From positions 52,336,955 to 52,400,954 of the forward strand of contig NC_086375.1 of NCBI RefSeq assembly GCF_036588685.1: DNA of 64,000 nt, in the 5' to 3' direction. How positions within the stretch are numbered: the first letter of the stretch is position 1; each line of letters opens with the position of its first letter. The position numbers and the translations under genes were made by a program. The DNA comes from Mytilus trossulus. Its lineage: Eukaryota > Mollusca > Bivalvia > Mytilida > Mytilidae. Of this stretch, positions 1-30,203 are shown piece after piece. The notes under the pieces are model-generated. The model saw only the letters and a list, made by a program, of their open reading frames with translations, had not been told where the DNA came from and searched no databases.

Positions 1-2559
1 CGTGTCTAGAACATTATGTGTACTTGGTCAATAAATAAAACTAACAGTTGTATACCGCGGTTTAAAACTCGTAAATCTATGGACAAAAAACAAAATCGGG
101 GTAACAAACTAAAACTGAGGGAAACGAATGAAACATAAGAGGAGAAAACATTAAATTGTAGCACACACAGATACGGACTTATTGTTAGACAAAATCCGAT
201 AAGAATAACAAATATAATATGAAAACCAAATACATGAATTTGGGATAGAAAAGTGCCGTGACACGTCTTATAGTAATGTAAATTCATACTCAAATATAAG
301 AGAAAACAAACGACACAACGGAAACGCAACGTTAAAATGTTGTCAATAACTAACCTTTTTCGTAGTACCTAACTCCCGGTTTACTTATACCTCCCGATGT
401 ATATCTGACTGAGTTGAGTAGACAGGATTGATCTGATGATGAGTAAAACATTGAATGACACGATGTGTATTGTGAACATTGTCTTACACAGTCTATTGAT
501 GTTAAGGTGTTGACTGAAGCCAAAACATTGTCAGTAGAGTAGAAGTCATCCAGTATACTATTTACAGTGAATAATACCGGATCTGAAAATATAATATAAA
601 TAAGGCTAAAGAGTTTATATATTAAAGATTTCTACACATTAGTATACGGCTGCCGAAATACACAAATTAATTTAGGATAAAAACAAATCAGGGCTACAAA
701 CTAAAACTGAGGAAAACACATCAAATATAAGAGAAAAACGCCACAACAGTAAAATACAACACATACAGAAACGAACTTTAATACAACGAACGACAATCAT
801 TGAATTTCATGATCCTAACATCATTCAGAATGTGGCGGGGATATAATGTTTCCTAGCTCTAAATCCTATTCTTAACCGGGGATAGTGGTGTAGGAACATA
901 CGAAGAAAGTTTTAACTATCTTGAAAGGGCTTAACCCGTAATTTAACCACCAACAACATTTATTATTTCAATTTTATTATTCAACATTAACCATCAACTA
1001 CATACATTTTCGGTCATAATAAATGAAAATTAAACAAATTTAGTCTGTTCATCAATCTTTTTTAGGGAGGGGAGTGTGGAAGAGGGGGGTTGGTACAGAA
1101 CAGTTCTTCCGGCATAAGATATTCAAATAGTTTGATTAAATCGCAAGTGCCATGTTCCTTATCTAAAACAGTGATTGTCAAACAAGTTTAATTTTGATAC
1201 CTCCAAATTATTTTGGAGATCATCTAGATGAACGGGAAATAAATCGATAGTTTTTGTTTTGTCGAGCACTGATTTCGCATGGTCATGTTTATGAGATATA
1301 CGCGTTATACTTGCGTATGTTCTGAATAATTAGATATTTTCTTCAATTGCTATTATTCAACGCTCGTAACCACTTCTAGTGTATGGCCGTCAGTCAAAAC
1401 CAACCGGCAATTTCCAGGGGCCATTATACTTTTATTTACTTGATTGTATGCGTATTTGGAATATTTCTCTAATGCATCTACCTCTCATAGTATCAATAAA
1501 CGCTTAGCAAGAAAAATGTTATAAGATAATTTTTTGACATACATGTGCGTTTATCATGTTCTGCAAATTAGTAAGTAGACTATATAATGACAAATAGATT
1601 TACATACCTCCAAGAATGAAGCCAATGAGTTTGGCAAAAATTACAATCTGTGATAGGTCCGACATCTTTGAACCACTTTTAAGGAAAAAGGCATTACCTC
1701 ACATTTCAAAAGTTTTTATATCGAAATCAACATTAATTTGAGTAAATATAAAAGCATTAAAAGGTCACCTTGTGATTATTGTAATGTTGTTATTAAAATG
1801 TAAATCTTGTTTTATACTGATGATATTGAAATCAATTGTGATGACAGGAAATTGGAATCTATTGTCGATGCTTAAATGCTTAATGGATACCATGAAATAA
1901 GCAAAAATTGATTGGTGTTAGATAAACATTTGGTAAATACATCGAATGATTTTACTAAAGTAATAATCAACATAAAAATAAATAAGCGGAAATAAATAGA
2001 AAGGTAACCATGCATAATCAGTTCATAAATACTAAAAACAATAACGCTTAAGAAAGAGTAATAATTATAGGTCATTAATGCCATTAGTATGTTATTGTAA
2101 AACTTATCAAAGATACCGCGATTCAAATTTTGTTCGCAAAACGCACGTTTCCCTTTAAAAAAGATTCAAAAGTGATGCTCGTACATTTTTTTTTATAGAC
2201 GAACCAAACAAATTATGAAGTTTATATAGCATTGTAGAATCAAAAATCCGAAAAGTTTTGCCTACACCACAGCTACGGTAATAAGTTGGGTAGGAAGTTC
2301 TTACTGCATCAGTTCTGTCGCTTTCCGTTCGGGGAAACCTGCTAATGTGATTTCTTCTTTCTGTTTTTAAGATCTTTCGGGGTCTTCTGGTATTGTATTA
2401 TTATAATAAACATTTTCAGAATTTCAAAAGCTGAAATTGCATTGGCCTATGTAATTCATAAACCAGGTAAACCCTGAAAAGTACATGTTTCAGCTTTCTA
2501 CATGCCAATTTTCAGCCTACCTTTAAAGCCTTCTAAGAAAAAAACTGAAAAAAGTACAC

Positions 2560-2790
2560 CTGGTTTTCACGGTACTTGTCTATCCCAAATTCATGTATTT
2601 GGTTTTGATATTATATTTGTTATTCTCGTGGTGTTTTGTCTGTTGCTTGGTCCGTTTCTGTGTGTGTTGCGTTTCGGTGTTGTGTCGTTGTTCTCCTTTT
2701 TATTTAATGCGTTTTCCCTCGGTTTTAGTTTGTTACCCCGATTTTGTTTTTTGTCTATGGATTTATGAGTTTTTAATAAGTATAGTTTTA
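2560..2790 (+). repeat. dispersed repeat family R2, copy
   Basis: T-rich repeat with CGTTTTCCCTCGGTTTTAG and a following CCCCGATTTTG block. Similar copies are at 50-330 and 640-800 (minus) and at 36465-36670 and 43930-44345 (plus). The shared open frame is a property of the repeat, not a gene. Confidence 0.7.
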
Positions 2791-5300
2791 CATTGGAGCG
2801 CATTGATCCTCATATTTTACTGCTTACTCATAGAATAGTGAATTTTGGCTCGAAATGATCTACATATATTTCTCTTTCATCAAAAGTTTCATTTTTGCAA
2901 GTTTGTTGATTAGTTCAAGTTAAAAGGGACATTAATAGCAATATTTTGTGTTGGAGTAGGGCTACTTTAACATGCGTTCTAAATTGGAGGGAATAATTGG
3001 TGGTGTGGCACCTTTCAGCTAAACGTTGACAGAGTTTAAATAACTGCTTTTGTCAATTCAAGCCCCACAATACAAATTTAAACGTCAGACACGCGAAGCA
3101 ATGAACGTGTTTGAAGATAGATGCTTTTGTTTTCTGCTAAATTGTTCCTTAAAAAAAAATTACACGATGATGACTGCTGTACCCATATTTTGACTATTTT
3201 ATTTATTATGTCTTTTAAGTTCACGCATCATTGTAAATACAACAGAATTCGATGAGACTGTCAACAAAGTGAGAGGTTTAGCGATATAAAACTAAGTTTA
3301 ATCAACCATTTTCGACGTTTGAAAATGTATGTACCAAGTCAGGAATATGACAGTTTTTGTCCATTGGTTTTTGATGTGTTTTGTCATTTGATTTTGTCAC
3401 GTGATTATGTTCTTTCCAAATTGATTTTCCTCTGCGTTCAGTAGTTTTGTGATTTTACTTTTTAACTCGTACATAATTATTTTGATTAATGCCTTTTATT
3501 GGTTTATACATATTCGAGAATTAAATAAACATATTGTTCATATATAGAGGAAACGACTAAATGAGTCAATATAACTGGTATCATTAAATAACTACATCGA
3601 GCTTATACAACCAATTTATTGACACGAGTGAGAATTTTAGAAAGGCATGTATCAACATTGACCAGATTAAACATATGTGTACCATTATCCTTTTCTTTCG
3701 TTTATTGTAGTCTTAGAATTTTATGAAAGACTGTATCCAAATTTTTCATGGCATACACAATTGAACATTTCAACAAATTCAGTATTGGCAAAACGTGTAT
3801 TACGACATATTTGTCAGGTAATGGCATTTAGTAAGACTTTTCATTGAATATATGCAAAGATCACCCGGTGTAAGGCTATCCGATAGAGTCTAAGACCAAT
3901 TGTGATGAGAAAGCACAAAGGCTCTAATTTTATGAATAAAGACATGCATTCATAAAATTAAGTTGTACTCGTGTATGTACGATTTGTTGTTTCTTGTAAA
4001 CGAATTGTTTGTAATAACTAATTTTAGAAAACTACCAGTTTCCTCATTTTAAAAAAGTGGATCAGTAGGGGTATTCCTACACCTCTGCTTATTCTACAAT
4101 CAAAATTTTGAGCTAATCTCCTCCAAAGTGTTTGTATATACGTCCTTGTTTTCTTGTAGACTGTACATGATCAACACGGCGGGTACCAAATACAGAGTTA
4201 GACATTATAATTCTTTTAGAGAATATGTGTTCATAAGAGAGCGGATTAGCTAGCTATAAAACCAGGTTTATTCCATCACTTCCTACACAAGAAAATACCT
4301 GTATGAAGTCGGGATATGACAGTTGTTATAAAACGCTTCATGTGTTTGAGCTTTTGATTTTGCCATTGGATTGATAGACTTCCCATTTTTAAAAACCTCG
4401 GAGTTCATCATTTTGTTTTTTTTGTACTTTTTCCACTCAGTCCTGACAGTCTGTTTACCTTTGGTCTTGGAGATTTCTAAATTTCTTTTATAAACAATGC
4501 TTAATTTTCTGCTTTGTAATTTTTTTTATTCAATTTCGATTTTATTATAGTTTGTTGTTTATTATGTTATACTCACTGAGGTGTCTGATTTCATGACTCC
4601 CTTTTTACTTGGTATATGCTCATATATATTTTTTATAAAAACTAAGCCAAAGATTTGAATTTTCTTGCAAATGAAAATATATTAGTATTATGAGGACACA
4701 TTGTATTAAATTTTGTTTATGTTATGAAATAATTTAAATACCAAATTTCGCCGATGTCAACAATGCATTTGTTATAACAAAGTGCTATACCAAAGGTTTA
4801 ATCGTGACAGTCTATTGAAATATTTTTTGATAAATGTTCGGGAATTATAGATTTGCTATCGGAAATCTGATAATAAGAATAATAAAAAAATATATAAAAG
4901 TTTTCTCTTTGTTTTAAGTTTGTTTAGTGTATACTTTGTTTGATTTTGAGGTTTTTTATTTAGATTTTTCATTTTAATGGTTTCGCAATTGCTGCCTCTG
5001 CCACGTTCCATACATCGTATCCGTATGTAACGTAGGAATGACTTTTATTAAAGGGGCTAATAATTCATCTTTTAGTTTGAAATCTTCATTCTTTTATGCA
5101 AATTATATTTACCTTAATAGTAAGTCTAATGTTTGCACAACGTACACCTACCCGTCCTTTCTTAATATTTTGGTGAAACGCTTTCTCATTAAATGTTGAG
5201 CATTTACAGGATATGAATATCAATAAACTAAAAACTGTCAAATTCATTATTATTTGAGACTGAACAGTATTTCATCTCTTAATTGATTTATAACATAGAT

Positions 5301-5331
5301 CATGGAAGTATTATATTATAATACTCCCATG
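5301..5331 (-). other. stem-loop just past the TTC38-like stop codon
   Basis: CATGG-AGTATTAT and ATAATACT-CCATG face each other about 34 nt after the stop, so a hairpin of roughly 13 bp would form in the 3'UTR. Function unknown. Confidence 0.45.
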
Positions 5332-5364
5332 CATAGATCAACGAACACAGATTTTTCGATGACG

Positions 5365-21981
<16,617 letters not shown>

Positions 21982-23764
21982 TAATATTTTCAATTATGTT
22001 TGACTTGGAAACAATGAGAATTATATTCTTCTACCGCCGTAACGTTAAAATGTTTTTAATATATCTGCTTGATATGTATTTAATCAAACTAAAACCCGCC
22101 TAAACGCTGTCTATCAGATATATTATGTTTAACAAATTGTATGCGTCACAAGACGCAATAAACCACAATATGTTAATGCGCATGACAGAAGATTTCATAA
22201 GATCATGATCAAAAGTGCAAACCGTAGGAAATTTTGAAGTCATTTTTATGATCCAGGATCTATTCGTGTGTAGGTTGTTCCACGAATTACAGCCTTACTT
22301 ACATTACAGATTGAGTAAGTACTGTAAGTTGTAATTAAAACGTGTTTTATAATATATATATCTATATGCAAAGATGTGATATAATTAAGAAGAGAATGAC
22401 TTTGTATGTAGGAATAGTTACATGTCTGATGATTTTTTTTAAACTGCACACGAATTATGTTCAGCTTTATTGGTTCAACAACTGATAAAAAAAATCTACA
22501 CATTCAATTAACTGGCTTATCTAATCGTAAAAGTTACAATTTAATGTTGACCACCAAATGTATTAACGTAATTTAATTAATATGTTGTATCATTCGGAAA
22601 TACTTTCAGATATTAAGTTTTTATCTCAACTAAACATCCTGGTTCCTTTTCAACTGAATTTTATAGGTTTTTTTTTCCATTGTTTAGTACATGAATAAGG
22701 CTGTTAGTTTTTCTCGTGTTTAAAAGTTTGCTGAAATTGCGTTATGAGTTTTGCTTATTGTTGAAAACGTTGCGGTAACCTATAGTTGTTAACTTCTATG
22801 TCAGTTTGTCTCTGGTGGAGAGTTGTATGATCATTCACAATCATACTACATCTCACATATGATAACTAATTCTAACATGTACATTTCAGTCAAAATTGCA
22901 AAACAAAATTTTGTTAGCAAACCAAAGAGTAACTTTAGTTTGTATTATTAAAGTCCTTAACAGCAATTTGACGATTTTTTACCAGACGACGGTACAGACA
23001 CAGCTGTAATAAAAACAATATCAACAGTCATATTCATTTTCTTCTACGGATACAAATAGGAACACGTTTTATTTTCTATTTCCGAAATCGATATAGTAGA
23101 GCACTAATTTACATCCGAGATCTAGATGTAGTAATTCCGGCTCGGATCTCGATTTGACTTCCGAGATCTCGATTTGTTTGTCATTAATTTTGATTCGTTA
23201 TCGAGATTTCCGAAAAAAAGTTAATTGAAGTGTTTCCCTTCAGAGCTTCCGTGAAACTTTATGTTGTTTCTGTAAGTTAATATACTGATGTTTTTATGTC
23301 TATCGCACGAAAAGTTAATTCAAAAATAAAAATAATTTTTTAAATTATTTATTTGATAGAAATTTATAATTCTCCAATGACCTTGACAGTATAATGTCCA
23401 CCCATTCTTCCCTCTCATAATTTTCGGAGAGGACACGAGACCTTGTGGTAGGATTCGCCTCCGGTTATTAATTTCATATCATAGTGTGTAAATAAGAACC
23501 GAACACGTAGCAATACTACAATTAGATTAACACTTTACAAAATGTATATCAGCATATTCATACATAAGCAGACGACTGCTATGATTGGCGTATCTTTTGC
23601 CTTTATCATATATTTGAAAGACAAAAGTAAGTATCACTTTAAAGTTTTTCTAAATGTTTTTGCAAAGAAAAGGATTTCTAAATAGTAAGGTATTTTATAG
23701 ATAAGTATTTATGATTGTTCAAAGGAAACTTCCATGCAGCCTGGTCTGAAAAAAAAACCCACCG
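21982..23764. other. head-to-head intergenic region between the TTC38-like and EgtD-like genes
   Basis: About 1.8 kb separates the two start codons on opposite strands. It holds a SINE-like R1 relative at about 22620-22860 and a short cluster of CGAGATCTCG-type palindromes at 23115-23215. The promoters of both genes should lie here or in unseen 5' exons; no TATA or initiator is claimed. Confidence 0.5.
22620..22860 (+). repeat. dispersed SINE-like repeat, R1 relative
   Basis: Carries AATAAGGCTGTTAGTTTTTC, a degenerate central block and GGAGAGTTGTATGATCATTC, matching the inverted copies at 38246-38432 and 48925-49060. Confidence 0.6.
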
Positions 23765-26700
23765 ATGGATGTTGTAGAGGAATTAAAACGAGGCTTAAAT
23801 GGTTCCAAAAAGTTTGTACCTTTTTGGTATAAATTTGACGAAACTGGATGCAATTATTACAATGAAAATATTCAGCATAATGAGTACTACTATCTGCATA
23901 AATCTGAGAAACAGCTGATCGGTGAAAATGTTTTGGTAAGTAGTATTTTGTACTATGCAAGCTTATCTCAACAATTAATTCAATTTTATAACGCTATAAC
24001 TTCGGCCTTGACATTGGACATCTCAGAAAAACGGAATACATTTCTTGAAGTTGACATATTCGAATTAGGGAAGTTCATTTTTAGGTAGAGAAACATTGTC
24101 ACCAGGTGCCAGTTAAAAAAAAACCAACCATAATGGTGTTTAATTAAACTCCCGTACGTTTCGCTTTATCATAGTCCTGTTTAGAGCTCTATAAAATATT
24201 TAAAGTATTTTTTCATAAATTTATCAAGTATTTCACCTCACTCTCCAAAACCTCTATTATTGTATATGTAATATTGGTTATAACTCCATTTTTTTAAATT
24301 TAATCAAAATCTTTTCTTTTTAAATGAATAAAGATGTTGTCTACATAGTCATCTTACTTATTTTAGGATTTAATGAATACGGTAACACAACCATTTTTAC
24401 TAGCTGACTTGGGCTGTGGAACTGCAGAGAAAACCAAATACTTTATCGATGAATATTTAACAAAAGAGTCAACACTGACGTACATGCCGGTGGATATATG
24501 TAAAGGTTTGTCGTCAAAATTATCGATACAATTGTTTTAAAGACGCCTACATTTTTTTGTACATATTGAAATATTTAGAAGTGGAGTGGCATTTGAATTT
24601 GAGATATAGTTCAATAAGAAAGCAATATATTTCTAGATATATTTGTTACTATTCAAGTTACTTCTATTTTGTTTTGTAAATGGTACCAACATATTTTTAG
24701 GGTAAACTCTTTTCATTAGACAATCTGAATGCAATCAACAGTATTTTACCGGTGCACCTATATCATATATTGATAAAAAAAAATGAAGATAATGATGGAT
24801 GACGACAACAGCAGCAAAACAAATGCACATTTAGGACGAGAACATGTTAATCTAATTTTATTAGTATTACTCTCTTCTAGACTGACACGCTGAGTTTTAT
24901 TCTCAACGTGCTAGTTCAAATGGTTAAAGTCCGTAGGAAGACTTTTCACTCTACCCGAACGCATAATTCCGAATCAAAACTGACCAGTTTGTCTCTTACT
25001 CCTAAATGCTGCGTTCTTTGCGAAGAAGCAGAGAAAATAAAAACAATTTTAAAGTATTTTTTCCCCTTATAATTGCAAATTACACTAGGAAACTTGACAT
25101 TTCGCAGTCGATATATTGAGTTGTCTCAGTGGTGCAATGTGATTTACGTACCACCGTGTATTATGTTATTTATCTTAAATCATTTGTCTTACCCTAATGT
25201 GCAGAAACATAAACAATTCACACAACAAAAATCCATATTAACACTATAGAAGCTTACGTAGCAATTACATAACGTTAACCAATTTGAATAAGTTCCTTGT
25301 TTTATTTTAGATTCTGTCGAAACGACGAGCAGAACTCTGTCTGAGACCTATGGCAATCGGTTGATCATTGATGGAATAGCAGAAGATTACCATACAGTCA
25401 TTCCAAAAGTATTGTGCGTATTAACAAAAATATATCGTGCACCAAAACACGTACTTTCCACAGGCACATTTCTCATTTTGTTCTGAGACAAGTGCCTGTG
25501 ATACTAAGGAACAACAATTGAAGGGGTGTTGGTGTTATGTTTCTTTTTATTAAAACCTATTCTGATCCCATATTTGATGAAAACATATAATCTGACCAAG
25601 CAGAAGACTAAACGAATGAGTCAATATATCCCCCATAACGTATTGTTTTGAAAAACTAAAAACAAACATACCCCTTGGAATTAAATGGTTTCTCTCAAAC
25701 ACTTATCTTGTTCACATTGTCTTATTCGTCAGTACACAAGATGGAAGGAGGTAAATATGTTATCATAATAAAAAATAGCCTTGATACAAATATCCATTAA
25801 AAACAATCATTCTTTTGTTGACTAAAAGATGGATTTAACTACATATTACAAAGAACATTAAAATGCTTTAAACTTTTCTTCAGAAATTACCCTGGACAAA
25901 AGTTGATAGTTTGGTTGAGTGGTTTATTTAACCTCCCTTATTCAGAGCAAATCGCGCTGCTTTTATTGGCCTCACAGCGTCTTAATGGTAAGTTTTGTAG
26001 GTATAAACTGATAATTTTGTCACCTGATGACAATGTTCAAACCAAGATAATGCAAAGTGAAAATCTTCCGAAGTATCACTAGATAAAGTAGAACCTCGGG
26101 AATTTATGTATATATGTATGTCGTGTACAAGTTGCGATTTTGTACAGGTTATAAAATGTACAAACATGTTGTACATGTTATAACTTCAAGTTGTATAATG
26201 CAAAAATACAAGTTATAACAAGTACAAAAGTACCTCATACATGTTATAACCTGTACAAAATATTGCATAAAATGGTTTTAACTTGTACAAAATTTAAGAT
26301 TAATCTTAATGAAGTCAAAAATACATTTAAATTCACCAATACATAAAGAACCATGAATAGGCCAGAACGTGTCTTTTTCTGTAGAGGACAATGATCACAA
26401 AATTTCAGAAATATATGTTTCATGACTTATGTTGGCAAAATGTGTTTTTATGTAATTGTATGTTTTATGCGTTCCATCATGGCTTAAATAAGTGTGACAC
26501 TATTTACTAAAAGCTTGCATTTTCTCAATGACAATTACATTATATACTAGCAATTAAATTCATCCAAAAAATTTAGGACAATGCCTTATAACTTTGGGTA
26601 ATACTCCTCCCTCTCGTTTTATAGCATGCAAAGACTTCCCGTTTGAATGGTTTTACACTAGTAATTTTGGGGCCCTTCATAGCTTGTTGTTCGGTGTGAG

Positions 26701-29700
26701 CCAAGGCTCCGTGTTGAAGGCCGTACTTTAACCTATAATGGTTTACTTTTTAAATTGTTATTTGGATGGAGAGTTGTCTCATTGGCACTCACACCACATC
26801 TTCCTATATCTATAAAACAATTTCTAATATGCTTACTCTGTAAAAGCAAGAGAAAGCTGACATAGTTTCATTGGACCACGCTTCATTGTCAATATCTTTG
26901 GATCTACTCTTCAACATTTTTGACCTTCAGCATACTTATGTAAATTTGTAACTCAATTTTTATTTTATAAACTATAGATCATTGCATTAGGCGAATGTCA
27001 TTTTAATGCTTTAGATATATAATCCTCTACTTTGAAAGCATTTATTTGTGGCCTTTTGATGTTGTCTGTTCCATAGGCGGGTTGTTGTTTTTTAGACACA
27101 TACCCCATTTCCATTCTCAATTTTATTTGTGAACACATCTATCCTGGCTATCCTCTTATGTCTTTTAGTGTCAACTAGAATGAAAGTATTTTACTATTGC
27201 CTTCAAAGTGGACGCTCACAATTATAATTCATAAAATAAATATATGTCCATAGATAGTCATAATTTTATACTCAATTTTTATTTTATAAACTATAGATCA
27301 TTCCATAGATAGTCATAAGAGGATCATAAGACATGTCCTAAGATATATACAAAAATATTATTGTGTATTGTTTGTAGGCTACGACATTTTGAATATTTTC
27401 ACTTATATAATGGTGATGATCAACGAAACAAGACTGAGCAGAAAAAAATTAGTTTTGTGTATTGTTTGTTTGCTGTGACATTTTGAATATTTTCCCTTAG
27501 ATAATGGTAATGATCAACGAATCAAAACTGAGCAGAAAGATAGTATTGTGTATTGTTTGTTGGCTATGACATTTTGAATATTTTCCCTTAGATAATGGTG
27601 ATGATCAACGAATCAAAACTGAGCAGAAAAATAGTATTGTGTATTGGTTGTTGGCTATGACATTTTGAATATTTTCCCTTAGATAATGGTAATGATCAAC
27701 GAATCAAAACTGAGCAGAAAAAATAGTATTGTGTATTGTTTGTTGGCTATGACATTTTAATATTTTCCCTTAGATAATGGTAATGATCAACGAATCAAAA
27801 CTGAGCAGAAAAATAGTATTGTGTATTGGTTGTTGGCTATGACATTTTGAATATTTTCCCTCAGATAATGGTGATGATCAACGAATCAAAACTGAGCAGA
27901 AAAAAATAGTATTGTGTATTGTTTGTTGGCTATGACATTTTGAATATTTTCCCTTAGATAATGACAGATTACTGGTGACATTTGATATAACACAGGAGAA
28001 AGAAACCATAGAAAATGCTTATATCGATCCATCAGGTTTGTAATGTGTTGATATACATTTAAGAGGCAAATCCTATGATATGGGTGGCACCACATAATTA
28101 TTTTCCCACTGCATTTCTGGTTCCAATACAATGTTTATATCATACAAAGGATATATATGTCAAAGATATTTTTGAATCAGCAGTGGATGGCTCAGAAAAT
28201 GATTTAAAAGTTCACTAACAATGCAACAAAATTTTGTACAAAATGAAGAGTTATCTCCCATTTGCCATGAATTTTCAGTGCTTTCTATGTATTTTTTCCC
28301 CTTTATTTGTTGCAGATAATAAAGAGACAAAATTTAACTTTGAGAAAGAATGTATTTGTGATATGAAATAGATGAAAAAGTTTTGAAAACAAAATATGTC
28401 ATGTGCCATCCACTGCCTGGTTTTTCCATGGACACCCTCTAAATTTGTTAAAAAAAACCAATAAGACAAGATTCTTAATAAGGCACACGGAGTGTTTATT
28501 AAACACCCATGTAACATATACTCATCTATCCAGGTTTTTTCCCCTATGCACCATTCGTAGTTTATGATTTAATATGGAGCTCATTGATGTTACTAATAGG
28601 ACTTGTATAATATTATTCTTTATGGAAGTTCCCTGCTCAGTTTAAAAATAAATAGCTTTCCATACCACTAGTATGTATTGATTGGGGATTAATCGAGAAA
28701 TCAAAAAAGCAAAAAAATATATGGGTCAATGTGCTTGGTTTCGAGATATTAGCCATTGGAATTTAGGCAGAAAAATGTTCTCTCTTGATTTTTCATAGCT
28801 CTATCATTACCAGTTAAAGTTCTCAAAAACTATTGAAAAATAAATAGGATGTTATAGGATTTTTACAAATGACTTATTATTATACAGGTAAAAGTTTTAT
28901 AAAAAGAAAAATGGGGGTCCATGGGCAATTTTTTTTAAGGCAATCAAATGGATAAAGCATGAGGATTTCAAAAATCTGAAAGAAATCCAAAACATGACAA
29001 GCAAACATCCTTGATAGTGTTTTGCTTTGAAAAAAATAAATAAAAGACATGTATCGAAAGATAAAATTGCGTATCGTTTGTTTGTAACTCGATTTTATCA
29101 AATGAAGTCTTTGCATTCACAGGATTTCTTGCAAAAGTCAATTTGAACGTTTTACACAGACTAAACAAAGAGATGGGTGCAAATTTTGACGTTTCGCAAT
29201 ATAGATACGAAGGAGAATTTATACTGGACAAAGACCATACCAAACCAGGAAATATGCATAGATGGTTAAGGTCACTTTGTAAACAAACATGTTCGATAGG
29301 TTAGGATTTATAATTAAATTTAATATGTACAATGTTTAAGGCTATTAATTAAGACATTGACAATTATGTCTAAAAATACGAAGAAACATGGCTCGAGTAA
29401 CGTAATACACTTGCACATAATAGCAAGTTGTATCTTGCTAGATATGCATACTTTAAAAGTGGTTTACCGTTTATACTATACTTTACAACTTAATGCCTTA
29501 ACACTCAGTGATGAATGGTGTTTATGATTATCTTCATCCCTTAACTTTTACCTTGTAAGTAAAAGAATTGACTGTATGGTCTTAAGAATACTATTCTCAT
29601 TTCTCTTATTTCTTTTATGGTCTTCAATTGATGGTTAATTACTTGGCGATAAAACAACTCGTACTTTTTAAAAGAAGTAATGTATCACAAATCAAAAATA

Positions 29701-30032
29701 TAGCAGGCATTATGCCTAATCCAGTCTACTTAGTTAACATGCCTGTGCAAATAACTGTTTTACTGTTTTCATGTACCATAATAAACAACATAAATTTTAA
29801 TGTTGACGTGTTTATTCATTTTAATCTTAGTCTCTTATGTTATATTACAGATGGTCTAAACATGAAAGTTGAGTTTGAAAAGGGAGAAAAACTTCAGCTG
29901 AGTGAGGAAGGTGGAACAAGTTATAAATATACAGAGAATCAATTAAACATTTTATTTGAAAGATCTAATTTGAAAATAGTCAAGCTTTGGAAAAATAAAC
30001 ACTGCGCCATGGTTTTGTTAAAAAGCTCATGA
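23765..30032 (+). CDS. EgtD-like histidine-specific SAM methyltransferase, 7 exons, complete
   Basis: Exons: 23765-23935, 24367-24505, 25311-25413, 25884-25987, 27958-28035, 29123-29299, 29851-30032. Total 954 nt (317 aa plus stop), like the ~320 aa bacterial EgtD. A TGA lies in frame at 23747, so the start at 23765 is well supported. The exon 3 donor GTGCGT is the weakest junction, but it is the one that keeps phase. Order of family features: N-terminal LKRGLNGSKKFVPFWYKFD (about 7-25), NEYYYLHKSE tyrosine region (39-48), SAM motif DLGCGTAEKT (71-80), acidic MPVD (97-100), LIVWLSGLFNLP with the Asn154 equivalent (145-156), ENAYID with Tyr194, NLNVLHRLNKEMGANFD (about 205-221), and VEFEKGEKL followed by SYKY (264-284). 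EgtD trimethylates the histidine alpha-amino group to make hercynine, the ergothioneine precursor. No sulfoxide-synthase (FGE-like) domain is fused or adjacent. Substrate is inferred, since other members of this methyltransferase family act on other amino compounds. Confidence 0.9.
26105..26295. repeat. cluster of inverted GTACAGGTTATAA motifs
   Basis: TTTTGTACAGGTTATAAAA at 26141-26160 faces TTATAACCTGTACAAAAT near 26240-26258. Further TGTACATGTTATAAC and ACAAGTTATAAC repeats lie between, so the stretch can fold on itself. Probably a degraded palindromic element in the intron between exons 4 and 5 of the EgtD-like gene. Confidence 0.6.
26630..26815 (+). repeat. dispersed SINE-like repeat family R1 copy
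   Basis: CCCGTTTGAATGGTTTTACA, TTGTTCGGTGTGAGCC and GGAGAGTTGTCTCATTGGCA blocks in family order. Confidence 0.75.
27361..27966. repeat. ~91-bp tandem repeat ending on the exon 5 acceptor of the EgtD-like gene
   Basis: Seven copies begin TTGTGTATTG at 27361, 27455, 27546, 27637, 27729, 27819 and 27912 (spacing 90-94). Each carries TTTTCCCTTAGATAATG, which is the polypyrimidine tract, AG acceptor and first bases of exon 5. The first copy reads CACTTAT instead of CCCTTAG. Only the last copy continues into the conserved exon; the others diverge to GTGATGATC. Confidence 0.93.
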
Positions 30033-30203
30033 TGACCTCTGATGTACAGTAGGCGGTCGAATGCTGAACTGCCAATGACAAAATCCTTTAATAGTCAGAT
30101 TTATGTTTAAATCATTAACGGTGGAGTAATGCATAATAACTCACTTCATCTTTTGTCCGTTGTTGTGAGGCATTTTTCAATGAATAATATATTTATATTT
30201 CAA

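Larger units (their letters stand above)
1..5364. other. gene-free stretch downstream of the TTC38-like gene, with dispersed repeats
   Basis: No exon with family resemblance was found on either strand. Copies of one dispersed repeat lie at about 50-330 (minus), 640-800 (minus) and 2560-2790 (plus); they share a conserved stretch that accidentally reads open for 90-107 codons. Related 5' parts of the same repeat are at 3250-3500 and 4190-4470. The rest is unremarkable AT-rich sequence. Confidence 0.6.

Noticed and set aside
6-329. 107-codon frame similar to one at 2502-2768
   Set aside because: Both are copies of a dispersed T-rich repeat; similarity extends beyond the frames and other copies are not open.
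25459-25500. Short inverted repeat CACAGGCAC...GTGCCTGTG
   Set aside because: Nine-base arms in an intron; too short to separate from chance and no supporting context.
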